From: Nitrosomonas sp.
Lineage (GTDB): Bacteria; Pseudomonadota; Gammaproteobacteria; Burkholderiales; Nitrosomonadaceae
Assembly (NCBI GenBank): GCA_019745325.1
Contig: JAIETK010000015.1
Coordinates: 1-64,000 of the forward strand
Length of the DNA stretch: 64,000 nucleotides
Reading direction: 5' to 3'
Below are positions 44,489 to 53,370 of this stretch, piece after piece. The position numbers were made by a program, and so were the translations under genes. Each line of letters begins with the position of its first letter. Position 1 is the first letter of the stretch. Under the pieces are notes generated by a model. That model did no database searches. It was given only the letters and a program-made list of their open reading frames with translations, and was not told the origin of the DNA.

Positions 44489-45595
44489 ATGATTTCAGCC
44501 TTGTTTGTCAATTATTTTACCCATCGGCTTATATCACGTGCTGTAGAAAGTGTTTTAGCCGATGATTTATCCGCTGAAATCATTGTCGTGGACAACAGTG
44601 AAGACTCGGTAGAGTATGCAAATTTGGCATCTATGTTACCAGCTAATGCTAAGCTTATTCGCGCTGAAAAGAATTTAGGTTTTGGTAAAGCTTGTAATCT
44701 TGCATTCGAAAATTCAACTGGTAGTTTTATTTTGTTGCTTAATCCAGATGCTGTCATCTTGCCTGGCTTTATCAAGGGTGCGGTCGAATGTATGCAGCAA
44801 TATCCCGATTTCGGAGGTATCGCTCCAAAAACATATTGGGATAATTCAAAAACTTTTCTCTTGCCGCCCGGGCAAATGCCAACTCCTCTTTGGGAGTTAT
44901 CAGTCAGTATTGGCTTTAGACTGCCGGTATGGGGAAAGTATTTCTCAAATCGATTCAAATCAGATTCGATATCAGCGTTATATGGTGATTCGATCACCAA
45001 TCAAGAAATGCTTTCAGGAAGCACTGCTTTTTTCAGGCGAAGCGCAATTTTATCGCTCAATCATTTTTTCAGACCAGAGTTTTTCATGTACTATGAAGAT
45101 ACAGATTTATCAATACGATTACTGCGCAAAGGTTGGAAGCTTGGATTGAATCCAGCGATTGAAGCGATCCATGAATGGGAAAACAATCCCGATAAAGCAG
45201 TATATTCGGGCTCTTCGCGTGATTCATTCATGAAACTGAATTTTCCACGGATTAGTAAAGTCTTAGGCAGCTCAAGAAATTGGATAGAGCTTCAGATGCA
45301 GCCTAAAACCGTATATCACTATGACAATCTCGGAAATTTGTCTCATCCACCCAAATTTCACTTGGCACCGGAAGATGGGCCTTACATCATAGAAGTTTCG
45401 CCGCACCCGCTTTTTATCCCTGCTGCCTATTTTCAATATGCGGGTGCTTTGGAAGCATTCCCCGTTTTTTCTCCAAACATATGGCGATTAATGTTCAAAG
45501 GGGATTATTTTATTCGTATAACAAATAAGAAAGCCGAGCAAAATCTTTATCGCTTCAGCATGCTTTCGCCACCAGTGAGCTTATCTGATAATTAG
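44489..45595 (+). CDS. Family 2 glycosyltransferase (rhamnosyltransferase-like)
   Basis: 368 residues. The GT-A fold start ISALFVNYFTHRLISRAVESVL, EIIVVDNSED, NLGFGKACNLAF and LLLNPDAVI are typical of WbbL/RfbN-type enzymes, as is the later FMYYEDTDLSIRLLRKGW. The C-terminal 110 residues are not assigned. It likely adds a sugar to a lipopolysaccharide or exopolysaccharide chain at the inner membrane. AT-rich like its upstream partner, suggesting both came as one transferred unit. Confidence 0.87.
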   Translation: MISALFVNYFTHRLISRAVESVLADDLSAEIIVVDNSEDSVEYANLASMLPANAKLIRAEKNLGFGKACNLAFENSTGSFILLLNPDAVILPGFIKGAVECMQQYPDFGGIAPKTYWDNSKTFLLPPGQMPTPLWELSVSIGFRLPVWGKYFSNRFKSDSISALYGDSITNQEMLSGSTAFFRRSAILSLNHFFRPEFFMYYEDTDLSIRLLRKGWKLGLNPAIEAIHEWENNPDKAVYSGSSRDSFMKLNFPRISKVLGSSRNWIELQMQPKTVYHYDNLGNLSHPPKFHLAPEDGPYIIEVSPHPLFIPAAYFQYAGALEAFPVFSPNIWRLMFKGDYFIRITNKKAEQNLYRFSMLSPPVSLSDN

Positions 45596-45684
45596 TGAGG
45601 GCTGAGTATCCGGTCTCAGGGCGTGTTAGGAGACTCTAAATAGCCGCGATTCGTAGCATTCGGTAATTTTTCAGAAGCTTTTCA

Positions 45685-47466
45685 ATGTCCCACTCATCCA
45701 ACACAGATTATCCCAATAACACTTCAGTACGCTGGCAGGCCGCCCGGCAAGCCGTGCAATTCATCGCGCCGTATAAACGCCAGGTTGCTTACAGCCTGCT
45801 GGCGTTACTCTTTACAGCAGCGATCACATTATCGATCGGGCAAGGCATCCGGCTATTAATCGACCAAGGCTTCGCAACGCAATCGAAAGAACTGCTGAGT
45901 CAGTATGTCGTGATCTTTTTGCTATTGGTCATTGCCTTGGCAATCGGTACCTTTACCCGCTATTACTGGGTCACGTGGCTGGGCGAGCGCGTAATTGCCG
46001 ATATCCGCAGCCGGGTGTTTAATCATTTGATCCATTTGCATCCGGGTTTTTTTGAAGCCAACCGCAGCCTTGAAATCCAATCGCGTCTGACTGCCGATAT
46101 GACGCTGCTGCAAACCGTAATCGGATCGTCGGTTTCGTTTGCGCTGCGTAATTTGATCATGATGATTGGCGGTATCGTCTGGCTATTCATCACCAATGCC
46201 AAGCTGACCGCGCTGGTGATGATTTGCGTGCCGCTGGTAGTGGTACCGATTCTGGTATACGGCCGCCGGGTACGGCAGTTATCGCGGCAAAGCCAGGATA
46301 AAATCGCTGCTGTCGGTGCTTATGTCGGTGAAGTTCTGGGGCAAATTAAAACCGTGCAAGCCTACAACCATCAGCCCATCGATCAGAAGCAATTTCATAG
46401 CCAGGTTGAAGAAGCGTTTGCCGTTGCCAAACAGCGCACGTTGCAACGCGCATTGTTAATCACGCTCGTCATTTTGCTGGTGATGGGAGCCGTCGGGTTG
46501 ATGCTGTGGGTGGGGGGTCTGGATGTCATCGAAGACCGCATCAGCGCCGGTGAATTGGCAGCCTTTGTATTCTACAGCGTGATCGTCGGTTCCGCCGTTG
46601 CGTCCATCTCGGAAGTGATCGGAGAATTGCAACGAGCAGCCGGTGCCGCCGAGCGCACCATGGAGTTATTACATTCGCCGAACTTGATTCAATCGCCCAA
46701 ACAGCCGCAACCTTTACCTAAAGTTCTAGGAAACATCGACATCGACCGGTTATGTTTTGCTTATCCTGCGCGTCCCGAGGTACTCGCCATCAACGGCTTA
46801 ACACTATCGATCCGCGCCGGTGAAACGCTGGCGTTGGTCGGCCCGTCCGGTGCCGGAAAATCGACGTTATTTGATTTGTTGCTGCGATTTTTTGATAGCC
46901 AATCCGGCACGATCAGGCTGGAAGGCATCGATATCCGCAATCTTGAATTATTTGAGCTGCGCCACTGTTTTGCATTGGTATCGCAAAATCCGGTGCTGTT
47001 TCACGGCACGATCGGCGACAATCTGCGTTATGCCCGCCCCGATGCCAGCGATGCGGCGATACAAACCGCCGCCGAAGCTGCCTATGCACATGAATTCATA
47101 TGTAAATTGCCTCAAGGCTATGACACGCCACTGGGGGATTCAGGATCGGGATTATCAGGCGGCCAGAAGCAACGATTGGCGATTGCCCGGGCGATTCTGG
47201 CCGACGCGCCGGTGCTGTTGCTCGACGAAGCCACCAGCGCGCTCGACGCGCAAAGCGAGTATTGGGTGCAGCAAGCATTGCAGCAATTAATGCGCGGCCG
47301 CACCACGCTGGTTATCGCACATCGTTTAGCGACCGTTCAATCCGCCGGACGTATCGCGGTACTCGATCATGGCCGCATCGACGCGCTCGGTACACATGCG
47401 GAATTGCTGCATTCCAGCGCACTTTATGCGCGCCTGGCGGCGTTGCAATTTCAACAAGCGCAATAA
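45685..47466 (+). CDS. ABC exporter, fused membrane and ATPase domains (MsbA-like)
   Basis: 593 residues. Six membrane helices (about 30-310) are fused to a nucleotide-binding domain with Walker A GPSGAGKST, signature LSGGQKQRLAIARAIL and Walker B VLLLDEATSALD. Homodimeric exporters of this kind move lipids, drugs or peptides. Position before hopanoid genes allows, but does not prove, a role in lipid export. It is transcribed convergently with hpnG, 6 bases apart. Confidence 0.9.
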   Translation: MSHSSNTDYPNNTSVRWQAARQAVQFIAPYKRQVAYSLLALLFTAAITLSIGQGIRLLIDQGFATQSKELLSQYVVIFLLLVIALAIGTFTRYYWVTWLGERVIADIRSRVFNHLIHLHPGFFEANRSLEIQSRLTADMTLLQTVIGSSVSFALRNLIMMIGGIVWLFITNAKLTALVMICVPLVVVPILVYGRRVRQLSRQSQDKIAAVGAYVGEVLGQIKTVQAYNHQPIDQKQFHSQVEEAFAVAKQRTLQRALLITLVILLVMGAVGLMLWVGGLDVIEDRISAGELAAFVFYSVIVGSAVASISEVIGELQRAAGAAERTMELLHSPNLIQSPKQPQPLPKVLGNIDIDRLCFAYPARPEVLAINGLTLSIRAGETLALVGPSGAGKSTLFDLLLRFFDSQSGTIRLEGIDIRNLELFELRHCFALVSQNPVLFHGTIGDNLRYARPDASDAAIQTAAEAAYAHEFICKLPQGYDTPLGDSGSGLSGGQKQRLAIARAILADAPVLLLDEATSALDAQSEYWVQQALQQLMRGRTTLVIAHRLATVQSAGRIAVLDHGRIDALGTHAELLHSSALYARLAALQFQQAQ

Positions 47467-47472
47467 CGCGCG

Positions 47473-48183
47473 CTAATTGCCCTGACTCGCCAAACCGGTG
47501 CCAGCCGCTTCAATAACTTGCGACAATGTTTTGCGCGCTTCCCGCATGCCCGCGCCCATTTGCAATAAGGCGCCCAGCCGGACCGAACGCTTCAGCAGCA
47601 GCGCGGTTAAATGCAACGGCTTGACGCTGCCATCCGGATTGACGGCTGCAAGCAGCGCTTGCGGCGGCGAGAAATATACCGGATCGATGATCGCGCGCAC
47701 GGCAATAAACGGAATATTGGCTGCCATCGCCACTTGCGCGATAGCCGCGCTTTCCATATCCACCGCGTGAGCGCCACTGGTTTGCGCGAGTCCGCGCTTT
47801 GCTTTCTCATCGGTCAGAGGCGCGTGACTATCGGCCAGAAGGCCATTAAAGACTGTGATAGATGCTGGCAGTTGCCGTTGCAGCCGGTCGCGCCACGCAC
47901 GATTGACCGGCAGTAGCTCACCGCTATGGATGGCATCCGGCAGCACCAAATCGCCGGGTTTTAATTGATCGCTCAAGGCGCCGGCGACGCCGAAACTCAC
48001 CAATGCGGTAACACCATGCTGCTGCAACCCTTGCGCTGCGGCCCGGGCTGCTTGCGCGCCCATGCCGCTGAGCCACAACAGCGTCTGATCGTTTAGCGAA
48101 GCGGGTTGATTGAAAGGAATACGTGCCGGTGACACGCATGCGGCCTCAGACCGCAGTGCGGTCACCAAACCGGTTACTCGCAC
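47473..48183 (-). CDS. hpnG: Hopanoid-associated phosphorylase HpnG (adenosylhopane nucleosidase)
   Basis: 236 residues from GTG 48183, which overlaps the shc stop by 10 bases; a longer ORF start at 48228 would lie inside shc. Phosphorylase-type features are WLSGMGAQAARAA, VSFGVAGALSDQLKPGDLV and AVDMESAAIAQVA followed by FIAVRAIIDP. HpnG removes adenine from adenosylhopane to give ribosylhopane during bacteriohopanetetrol synthesis. Coupled to the squalene-hopene cyclase gene. Confidence 0.9.
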   Translation of the reverse strand: MRVTGLVTALRSEAACVSPARIPFNQPASLNDQTLLWLSGMGAQAARAAAQGLQQHGVTALVSFGVAGALSDQLKPGDLVLPDAIHSGELLPVNRAWRDRLQRQLPASITVFNGLLADSHAPLTDEKAKRGLAQTSGAHAVDMESAAIAQVAMAANIPFIAVRAIIDPVYFSPPQALLAAVNPDGSVKPLHLTALLLKRSVRLGALLQMGAGMREARKTLSQVIEAAGTGLASQGN

Positions 48184-50111
48184 GCGGCGATCGTACGGGT
48201 CAGTGCGCGATAACGCGCCAGCGCCCATAGCGGGAAGAATTTTGAATAACCGTGGTAACGCAAATAGAAAACGCGTGGAAATCCCGGCGCGGTAAACCAG
48301 GGATCATCCCATAGATGATCGGCGTTCTGGCTACGCAACAGATACTGAATACCCCTACGCACCGCTTCGCTATTGACCTCGCCCGCCGCCATTAATCCCA
48401 ACACCGCCCAGGCAGTCTGGAAAGCTGTGCTGGTTTCGGGAAACTGTCCGGCCCATTGAGCATCCAGGTAAGAATCGTTGGTTTCACCCCAGCCGCCGTC
48501 ATCCCGCTGTACTGATTCCAGCCACTTAACGGCACGGCGCACTGAAATATGCTGCATATCGAACTGCGCCAGCCGGAATGCTTCCAGTACCGACCAAGTA
48601 CCATAAATATAATTGGTTCCCCAGCGCCCGAACCAGGAACCGTTTTTCTCCTGCTCGCGCAGCAAAAAGCTGATCCCGCGCCACACTTCCCGCTGATGCT
48701 TGCCGTATTTCCCCAGTAAACCGACACAACGCGCGGTCACATCGCTGGTCGGCGGATCGATCAATGCGCCATGGTCGGCAAAAGGAATTTCGTTTAAGTA
48801 ATGATAGGTATTATCAATGTCAAAAGCTGCAAAACCGCCATTCCGCGACTGCATGCCTGCCAGCCAATTGGCCGCGCGATCCAGCGATTGCTGGTGGCGC
48901 TCTTCCCCGCCTTGTTCCAAAGCCCAAGCGACCGCCGCGGTATCATCCAGATCAGGGTAATGCGGATTGGCATATTGAAAAGCCCAGCCGCCGCCCGGTA
49001 AATCGGGCCGTTTATCGCGCCAGTCGCCAGGTTCGTCCAGCACTTGTTGTTCCACCAGCCAATCCAATGCCTTCAAAACAGGCGCCTGGCCGGTTGTGGC
49101 GTCTTCCTGCAACGCCAGACTGGTCAAAACAGTATCCCATACCGGCGATGTGCAGGGTTGACACCAGACACGCTCCCCTTCATCGACCAATAATCCAAGC
49201 AAGGCATTGCGGCATTGCACACGATTCGGGTGATCCGGCGAATAACCCAGCAGCGCCAACGCTTCGTAGGCATTGACCATCGCCGGAAAGATCGCGCCGA
49301 TACCGCATTCACCGTTAAGACGTTCCAGAACCCATTTCTCCGCGCGACGGATGGAATATTGCCGGATCGATTGCGGCAGTTGCGGCTCGAACCGGGACAA
49401 TAGCCTTTCGACCAGCATAAAACCGCGCTTCAGCGGCGTATCCGCTTTAGGAAAATAATTCTTTTCTTCTTCCGGCGGCACAATAAACAGTTCACGGATA
49501 TCGACTTGCCGGGGGTTTGCGGCACGCGCCTTCAAGGTACATAAAATTGACAAAGGAATCATCACGGTACGCGACCAGTATGACACTTTGCTGATATGGA
49601 AAGGAAACCAGCTCGGCAACAGTACCAGCTCCGAAGGCACGACCGGCACGCCTCGCCACGGAATTTGATCGTACATCGCCAGCAGCAAACGTGTAAAAAC
49701 ATTGGCTTTAGCCGCTCCTCCGCGCGCCAGAATCGCTTCCCGGGCACGCGCCATGTGCGGCGCATCCGGCGAATCCCCCACCAGTTTCAACGCATAATAC
49801 GATTTAATCGTGCAACTGATGTCGAAGGCCCCGCCGTAATAGAGCGGCCATCCCCCATGTTTCATGTCTTGCTTGTCACGAATAAAGCGGGCGATCTTAT
49901 TTTCCAGAATGACATCCACCTCATCCATAAAGTGCATCATCAGGATATATTCAGCCGGAATGGTGCAATCCGCTTCCAACGGGAAACACCAATGACCGTC
50001 AGGATTCTGCAAGGCCAACATGGCATCGCGCGCCTGGTTAAATTTCAAATCCAGTTCAGCGTTGTTAACTTCATGCTGATCCGGGTTTGTCGTAATGTGC
50101 AATCGCGTCAT
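48174..50111 (-). CDS. shc: Squalene-hopene cyclase
   Basis: 645 residues from ATG 50111, chosen because AAAAGGATCAA precedes it; an ATG at 50174 would add 21 residues but its nearest GAAGG is too distant. The catalytic DxDDTA motif is YPDLDDTAAVAW, and several QW repeats are visible (DGHWCFPLE, GGWAFQYANP, NGGFAAFDID, NGSWFGRWG, DGGWGETNDSY). It folds squalene into hopene/hopanol at the inner membrane, the first committed hopanoid step. hpnG follows with overlap. Confidence 0.96.
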   Translation of the reverse strand: MTRLHITTNPDQHEVNNAELDLKFNQARDAMLALQNPDGHWCFPLEADCTIPAEYILMMHFMDEVDVILENKIARFIRDKQDMKHGGWPLYYGGAFDISCTIKSYYALKLVGDSPDAPHMARAREAILARGGAAKANVFTRLLLAMYDQIPWRGVPVVPSELVLLPSWFPFHISKVSYWSRTVMIPLSILCTLKARAANPRQVDIRELFIVPPEEEKNYFPKADTPLKRGFMLVERLLSRFEPQLPQSIRQYSIRRAEKWVLERLNGECGIGAIFPAMVNAYEALALLGYSPDHPNRVQCRNALLGLLVDEGERVWCQPCTSPVWDTVLTSLALQEDATTGQAPVLKALDWLVEQQVLDEPGDWRDKRPDLPGGGWAFQYANPHYPDLDDTAAVAWALEQGGEERHQQSLDRAANWLAGMQSRNGGFAAFDIDNTYHYLNEIPFADHGALIDPPTSDVTARCVGLLGKYGKHQREVWRGISFLLREQEKNGSWFGRWGTNYIYGTWSVLEAFRLAQFDMQHISVRRAVKWLESVQRDDGGWGETNDSYLDAQWAGQFPETSTAFQTAWAVLGLMAAGEVNSEAVRRGIQYLLRSQNADHLWDDPWFTAPGFPRVFYLRYHGYSKFFPLWALARYRALTRTIAACE

Positions 50112-50306
50112 TTGATCCTTTTCAGCAGAGTCAATTTGCTCCGATACGCTCGAGATTTTTAGAAGCCTGTCCATATATATTTCTAAACACCTTCATATTC
50201 ATTTAAAAAACGGGATACATGTTACCAACTCTGTACGGTCATATTGTTTTTTTCTAATGGCGGTTTCTAGCCTGATTCATTGACTCAGTGCAATTGCCCC
50301 GGCCGC

Positions 50307-51131
50307 TCATAGTTTCTGCTTCTTCCCATCCGGCTCGAATGGATTATCCTGGAAAGGCTCGTAGTAAAGGTCTAATGGCAGCTTGCCATCGTGCACCAGG
50401 AATTCGCGCTGTTGTAACGAAGCTTCGCGCACAAACAAATAAGGATCCAGCGCCGCTTCATCCCGGATGCGCATCGGACCTACTAATCTTGCGCGTTTGT
50501 CGATTGCGCCGAGGATTGTCAGAGGGGCTGCAAAATAAGTACCCACCGCAAGTCCCGCATAGAATAATACATTGGTCACAAGCCCTATCGGAATATTGGT
50601 GACATCGCGTTCACTGCTCGGGCCAATCAATGGTACAAACAGATAGGAACCCGGCTTAACGCCCCATACTCCTAGCGTTTGGCCAAAATCCTCATCGTGT
50701 TTTTGCAAACCCATGTGGCTCGCCATATCGAACAACCCGAACATGCCGATTGTCGAATTGACAAAGAAACGTAAGGTATCTTCTGTCCCTTGTTTTACCT
50801 TACCTTGAAGAAACGAATTCAAAGCGACATTGGGATACGCCAAATTATCATAAAAATTACCGATCGATCGCTGCGCCGCATCCGGCACATAATCGATATA
50901 AGCATTCACGACAGGCTCAAACACCGCACGATCGACTTTATCCGTGAAGTCATAGGATGCACGATTAAATTTTTCGTGAGGATCGGCCGGGTCAAGCTCT
51001 TGATCGCTATTCTTGGGTGTTGAAGCACACCCTTGCAAGACTGCAAAACAAATCAACAAAACAATAAGAAACAAATGGCCATGATTCGTTATTGCACGTG
51101 TCTTTCTTAAGATTCCAATAATTCTAACCAT
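50307..51131 (-). CDS. mlaA: MlaA/VacJ-type phospholipid-transport lipoprotein
   Basis: 274 residues with a lipoprotein signal: hydrophobic stretch followed by the lipobox LQGC (Cys35). Family segments DPHEKFNRASYDFTDKVDRAV, NFYDNLAYPNVALNSFLQGK and FGQTLGVWGVKPGSYLFVPLIGPS are clear. MlaA sits in the outer membrane and removes mislocalised phospholipids with the MlaFEDB machinery. In several bacteria a homolog is found in hopanoid gene clusters, as here between shc and hpnA. Confidence 0.93.
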   Translation of the reverse strand: MVRIIGILRKTRAITNHGHLFLIVLLICFAVLQGCASTPKNSDQELDPADPHEKFNRASYDFTDKVDRAVFEPVVNAYIDYVPDAAQRSIGNFYDNLAYPNVALNSFLQGKVKQGTEDTLRFFVNSTIGMFGLFDMASHMGLQKHDEDFGQTLGVWGVKPGSYLFVPLIGPSSERDVTNIPIGLVTNVLFYAGLAVGTYFAAPLTILGAIDKRARLVGPMRIRDEAALDPYLFVREASLQQREFLVHDGKLPLDLYYEPFQDNPFEPDGKKQKL

Positions 51132-51298
51132 TGGCTTTACAAATCAACTTATGGACATCTCGAAAAATTCATATTTCATCACAATACGTCGCTGCCAACA
51201 AAAACTATTTCCTTACATATCAATTATATGCTGTGTCAATATTTTTTGTTACCGGCTTGTCTTGTTCAAAACTCTGAATTTTTAGAGACACCCTTATC

Positions 51299-52315
51299 TT
51301 AAATTTCTCTCAATAAAGGTAAACGCCGCATTACTAAACCGTTATCGAGTAACCACTCAATCTCGTCAGCAACTGCCTGGCGTACGGAATTTTGTGGCAA
51401 ACCAAGATCATTAACTGCCTTGCTGCAATCAAAATGCATCGGGTAACGCGCTAATCTTACGCCGGCAAGCGGCGCCATGGGCGGCTTGTGTGTCATGTAA
51501 TCGGCCACAAACTCACTGATAGCGGCCGTCGCCAATGCTAACCAATAAGGAATGCGTTTCTTGGGCATGTGCAAACCGGTAATCTCTTCAACCCACATCA
51601 ATAACTGACTCAAAGTTATATTTTCATTACCCAGAATATAGCGCTCTCCCGGTTTACCATGCACAGCCGCCAATATATGACCCTGAGCGATATCACGTAC
51701 ATCCGCCATGTTGAAACGGCAGTCCAGATAGGCCGGTGTTTTGACATTCAAAAAATCCAGTATCATGCGCGTGGGCGGGGTAATGGACCTGTCTCCCGGA
51801 CCAACCGGCAATGTCGGCGCAACAATAACAACCGGCAGCCCACCTTCAGCCGCTTTTAACGCTTCCAATTCCGCCAGTAATTTTGATTTGCAATAAGGTC
51901 CCGGCATTTCGTTTAATTGACATTCCAATGCGGAAAACACCGGTACGTTCCTAAGCGCATTTCCAGTCACTATCGATTCGGTCGAAGTATACACGATTAC
52001 TTCAAGATCATGCTTTGCCGCTTCAGCAAAAATAGTCCGGGTCCCTTCAAAATTAACCCGGTTAAAATCACTTTTTTTCTGCGCCCATAAATTAGGATTG
52101 GCCGCCAAATGATAGAGCCTTTGAACCCCTTTTAGCGCTTTACGAACCACATGAGGATCGCAAATCGTGCCGCGCACAACTTCCACATTGGCCGGCAAAG
52201 GAACATCCGGCAATTCCAGTACTCTGACGACATCGCCATTTTCCTGTAATTGCCTTACCAGATGCGATCCGATAAAACCGCCGCCGCCAGTCACCAATGA
52301 ACGTCGGTTGCTCAT
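51299..52315 (-). CDS. hpnA: Hopanoid-associated NAD-dependent sugar epimerase HpnA
   Basis: 338 residues. An extended short-chain dehydrogenase with NAD-binding GGGGFIGSHLV (about 10-20) and the active-site YxxxK in GPYCKSKLLAE. The NEMPGPYCKSK and FNMADVRDIAQGH segments match HpnA. It probably modifies a sugar nucleotide used for hopanoid head groups or an NDP-sugar of the cell surface. It lies in the same leftward block as mlaA, shc and hpnG. Confidence 0.9.
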   Translation of the reverse strand: MSNRRSLVTGGGGFIGSHLVRQLQENGDVVRVLELPDVPLPANVEVVRGTICDPHVVRKALKGVQRLYHLAANPNLWAQKKSDFNRVNFEGTRTIFAEAAKHDLEVIVYTSTESIVTGNALRNVPVFSALECQLNEMPGPYCKSKLLAELEALKAAEGGLPVVIVAPTLPVGPGDRSITPPTRMILDFLNVKTPAYLDCRFNMADVRDIAQGHILAAVHGKPGERYILGNENITLSQLLMWVEEITGLHMPKKRIPYWLALATAAISEFVADYMTHKPPMAPLAGVRLARYPMHFDCSKAVNDLGLPQNSVRQAVADEIEWLLDNGLVMRRLPLLREI

Positions 52316-52413
52316 AAAATCCCCCTATTACAGTCCGCGAACTGCAACGCGAAACATTTAGAATCCGATTAATTTTAAGGATAGATCAACGTTGATGGAC
52401 GGGTAAACAACAA

Positions 52414-53022
52414 TCAGCTATCCCGTTCGCCGTGTACAATCTCCACTAATTTTAATGCTTGTAATTCCATTTCAATTACAAAATCATCAACCTTAGCTCG
52501 AAAATGGCGATAAAAAATCATACTCGGAATTGCAACGAGAATGCCGAACGCCGCATTATACAATGCCACTGAAATCCCATAAGCCAGCTGTGCCGGATTG
52601 CTGCCGGCCGGTGAGCTGGAACCGAAAATTTCAATCATACCGACCAAGGTGCCAAACAATCCCATCAACGGACTTAGTGCAGCAATCGTACCCAGTGTCG
52701 TCAGATAGCGATTGAGTTCATGCGCGATTACCCGGCCTGCTTCTTCAATCGATTCCTTCATAACCTCCCGGGAGCTTTTCACATTTTTCAATCCAGCCGC
52801 CAGTATCTGTCCGAGCGGAGAATGTTTTTGCAGCTTCGTCAGCATCTCTGCACTGACGCCATTTCGCCTGTATTCATTTAGCACCTTTGGCAGCAGTTCC
52901 TTGGGTGAAATAACATTTAAACGCAAGGTCCACATACGCTCTCCGATAATTCCGATTGCAACGATGGAAGCGATGATGATCGGCCAAATCGGCCAGCCTG
53001 CTGCTTGAATTAAAGATAACAC
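52414..53022 (-). CDS. MotA/TolQ/ExbB proton channel family protein
   Basis: 202 residues with three membrane helices: near 8-25, about 110-135 (LGTIAALSPLMGLFGTLVGMIEIF) and about 150-175 (AYGISVALYNAAFGILVAIP). This is the ExbB/TolQ layout, used to harness proton flow for outer-membrane energy transfer. The usual ExbD/TolR partner is not downstream; hpnA follows instead. Assignment between ExbB and TolQ is not possible here. Confidence 0.9.
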   Translation of the reverse strand: MLSLIQAAGWPIWPIIIASIVAIGIIGERMWTLRLNVISPKELLPKVLNEYRRNGVSAEMLTKLQKHSPLGQILAAGLKNVKSSREVMKESIEEAGRVIAHELNRYLTTLGTIAALSPLMGLFGTLVGMIEIFGSSSPAGSNPAQLAYGISVALYNAAFGILVAIPSMIFYRHFRAKVDDFVIEMELQALKLVEIVHGERDS

Positions 53023-53370
53023 GAGATAGTCTCCTCACCCACTGTAGATCCGGGTATCATTTTTCTCTGGATTTTAGCCAATTTGCATTCTAACTAAGTG
53101 CGCTTTCCAGTATTGATGCAACTTAATACTGAATCATCGGCTTAAAAAATAACCGATTTTTTATCCACAAATTCTGTGAATAAATTTGTGAGTATGTATC
53201 GAAAACAGGAATTAAGTTAGCAATTCCAAACATCTTTTTTAACTTGATGATTTTTTGATCTTACCTATTGTTGATTAACAAACAACAAGTTATTTTAAAA
53301 TTATATCATTTTCAGTCATTTAAGCGGTACCCTGTCATCATAAAAATCTACATCGACTCACGGCTCTGAT
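53023..53370. other. Divergent intergenic region between the exbB-like gene and xseA
   Basis: 348 bases, AT-rich. It contains a perfect DnaA-box sequence TTATCCACA (53161-53169), a second one inverted with one mismatch (TGTGAATAA, 53175-53183), and an overlapping inverted repeat CACAAATT/AATTTGTG (53166-53173, 53183-53190). No gene or RNA recognised. Confidence 0.5.
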
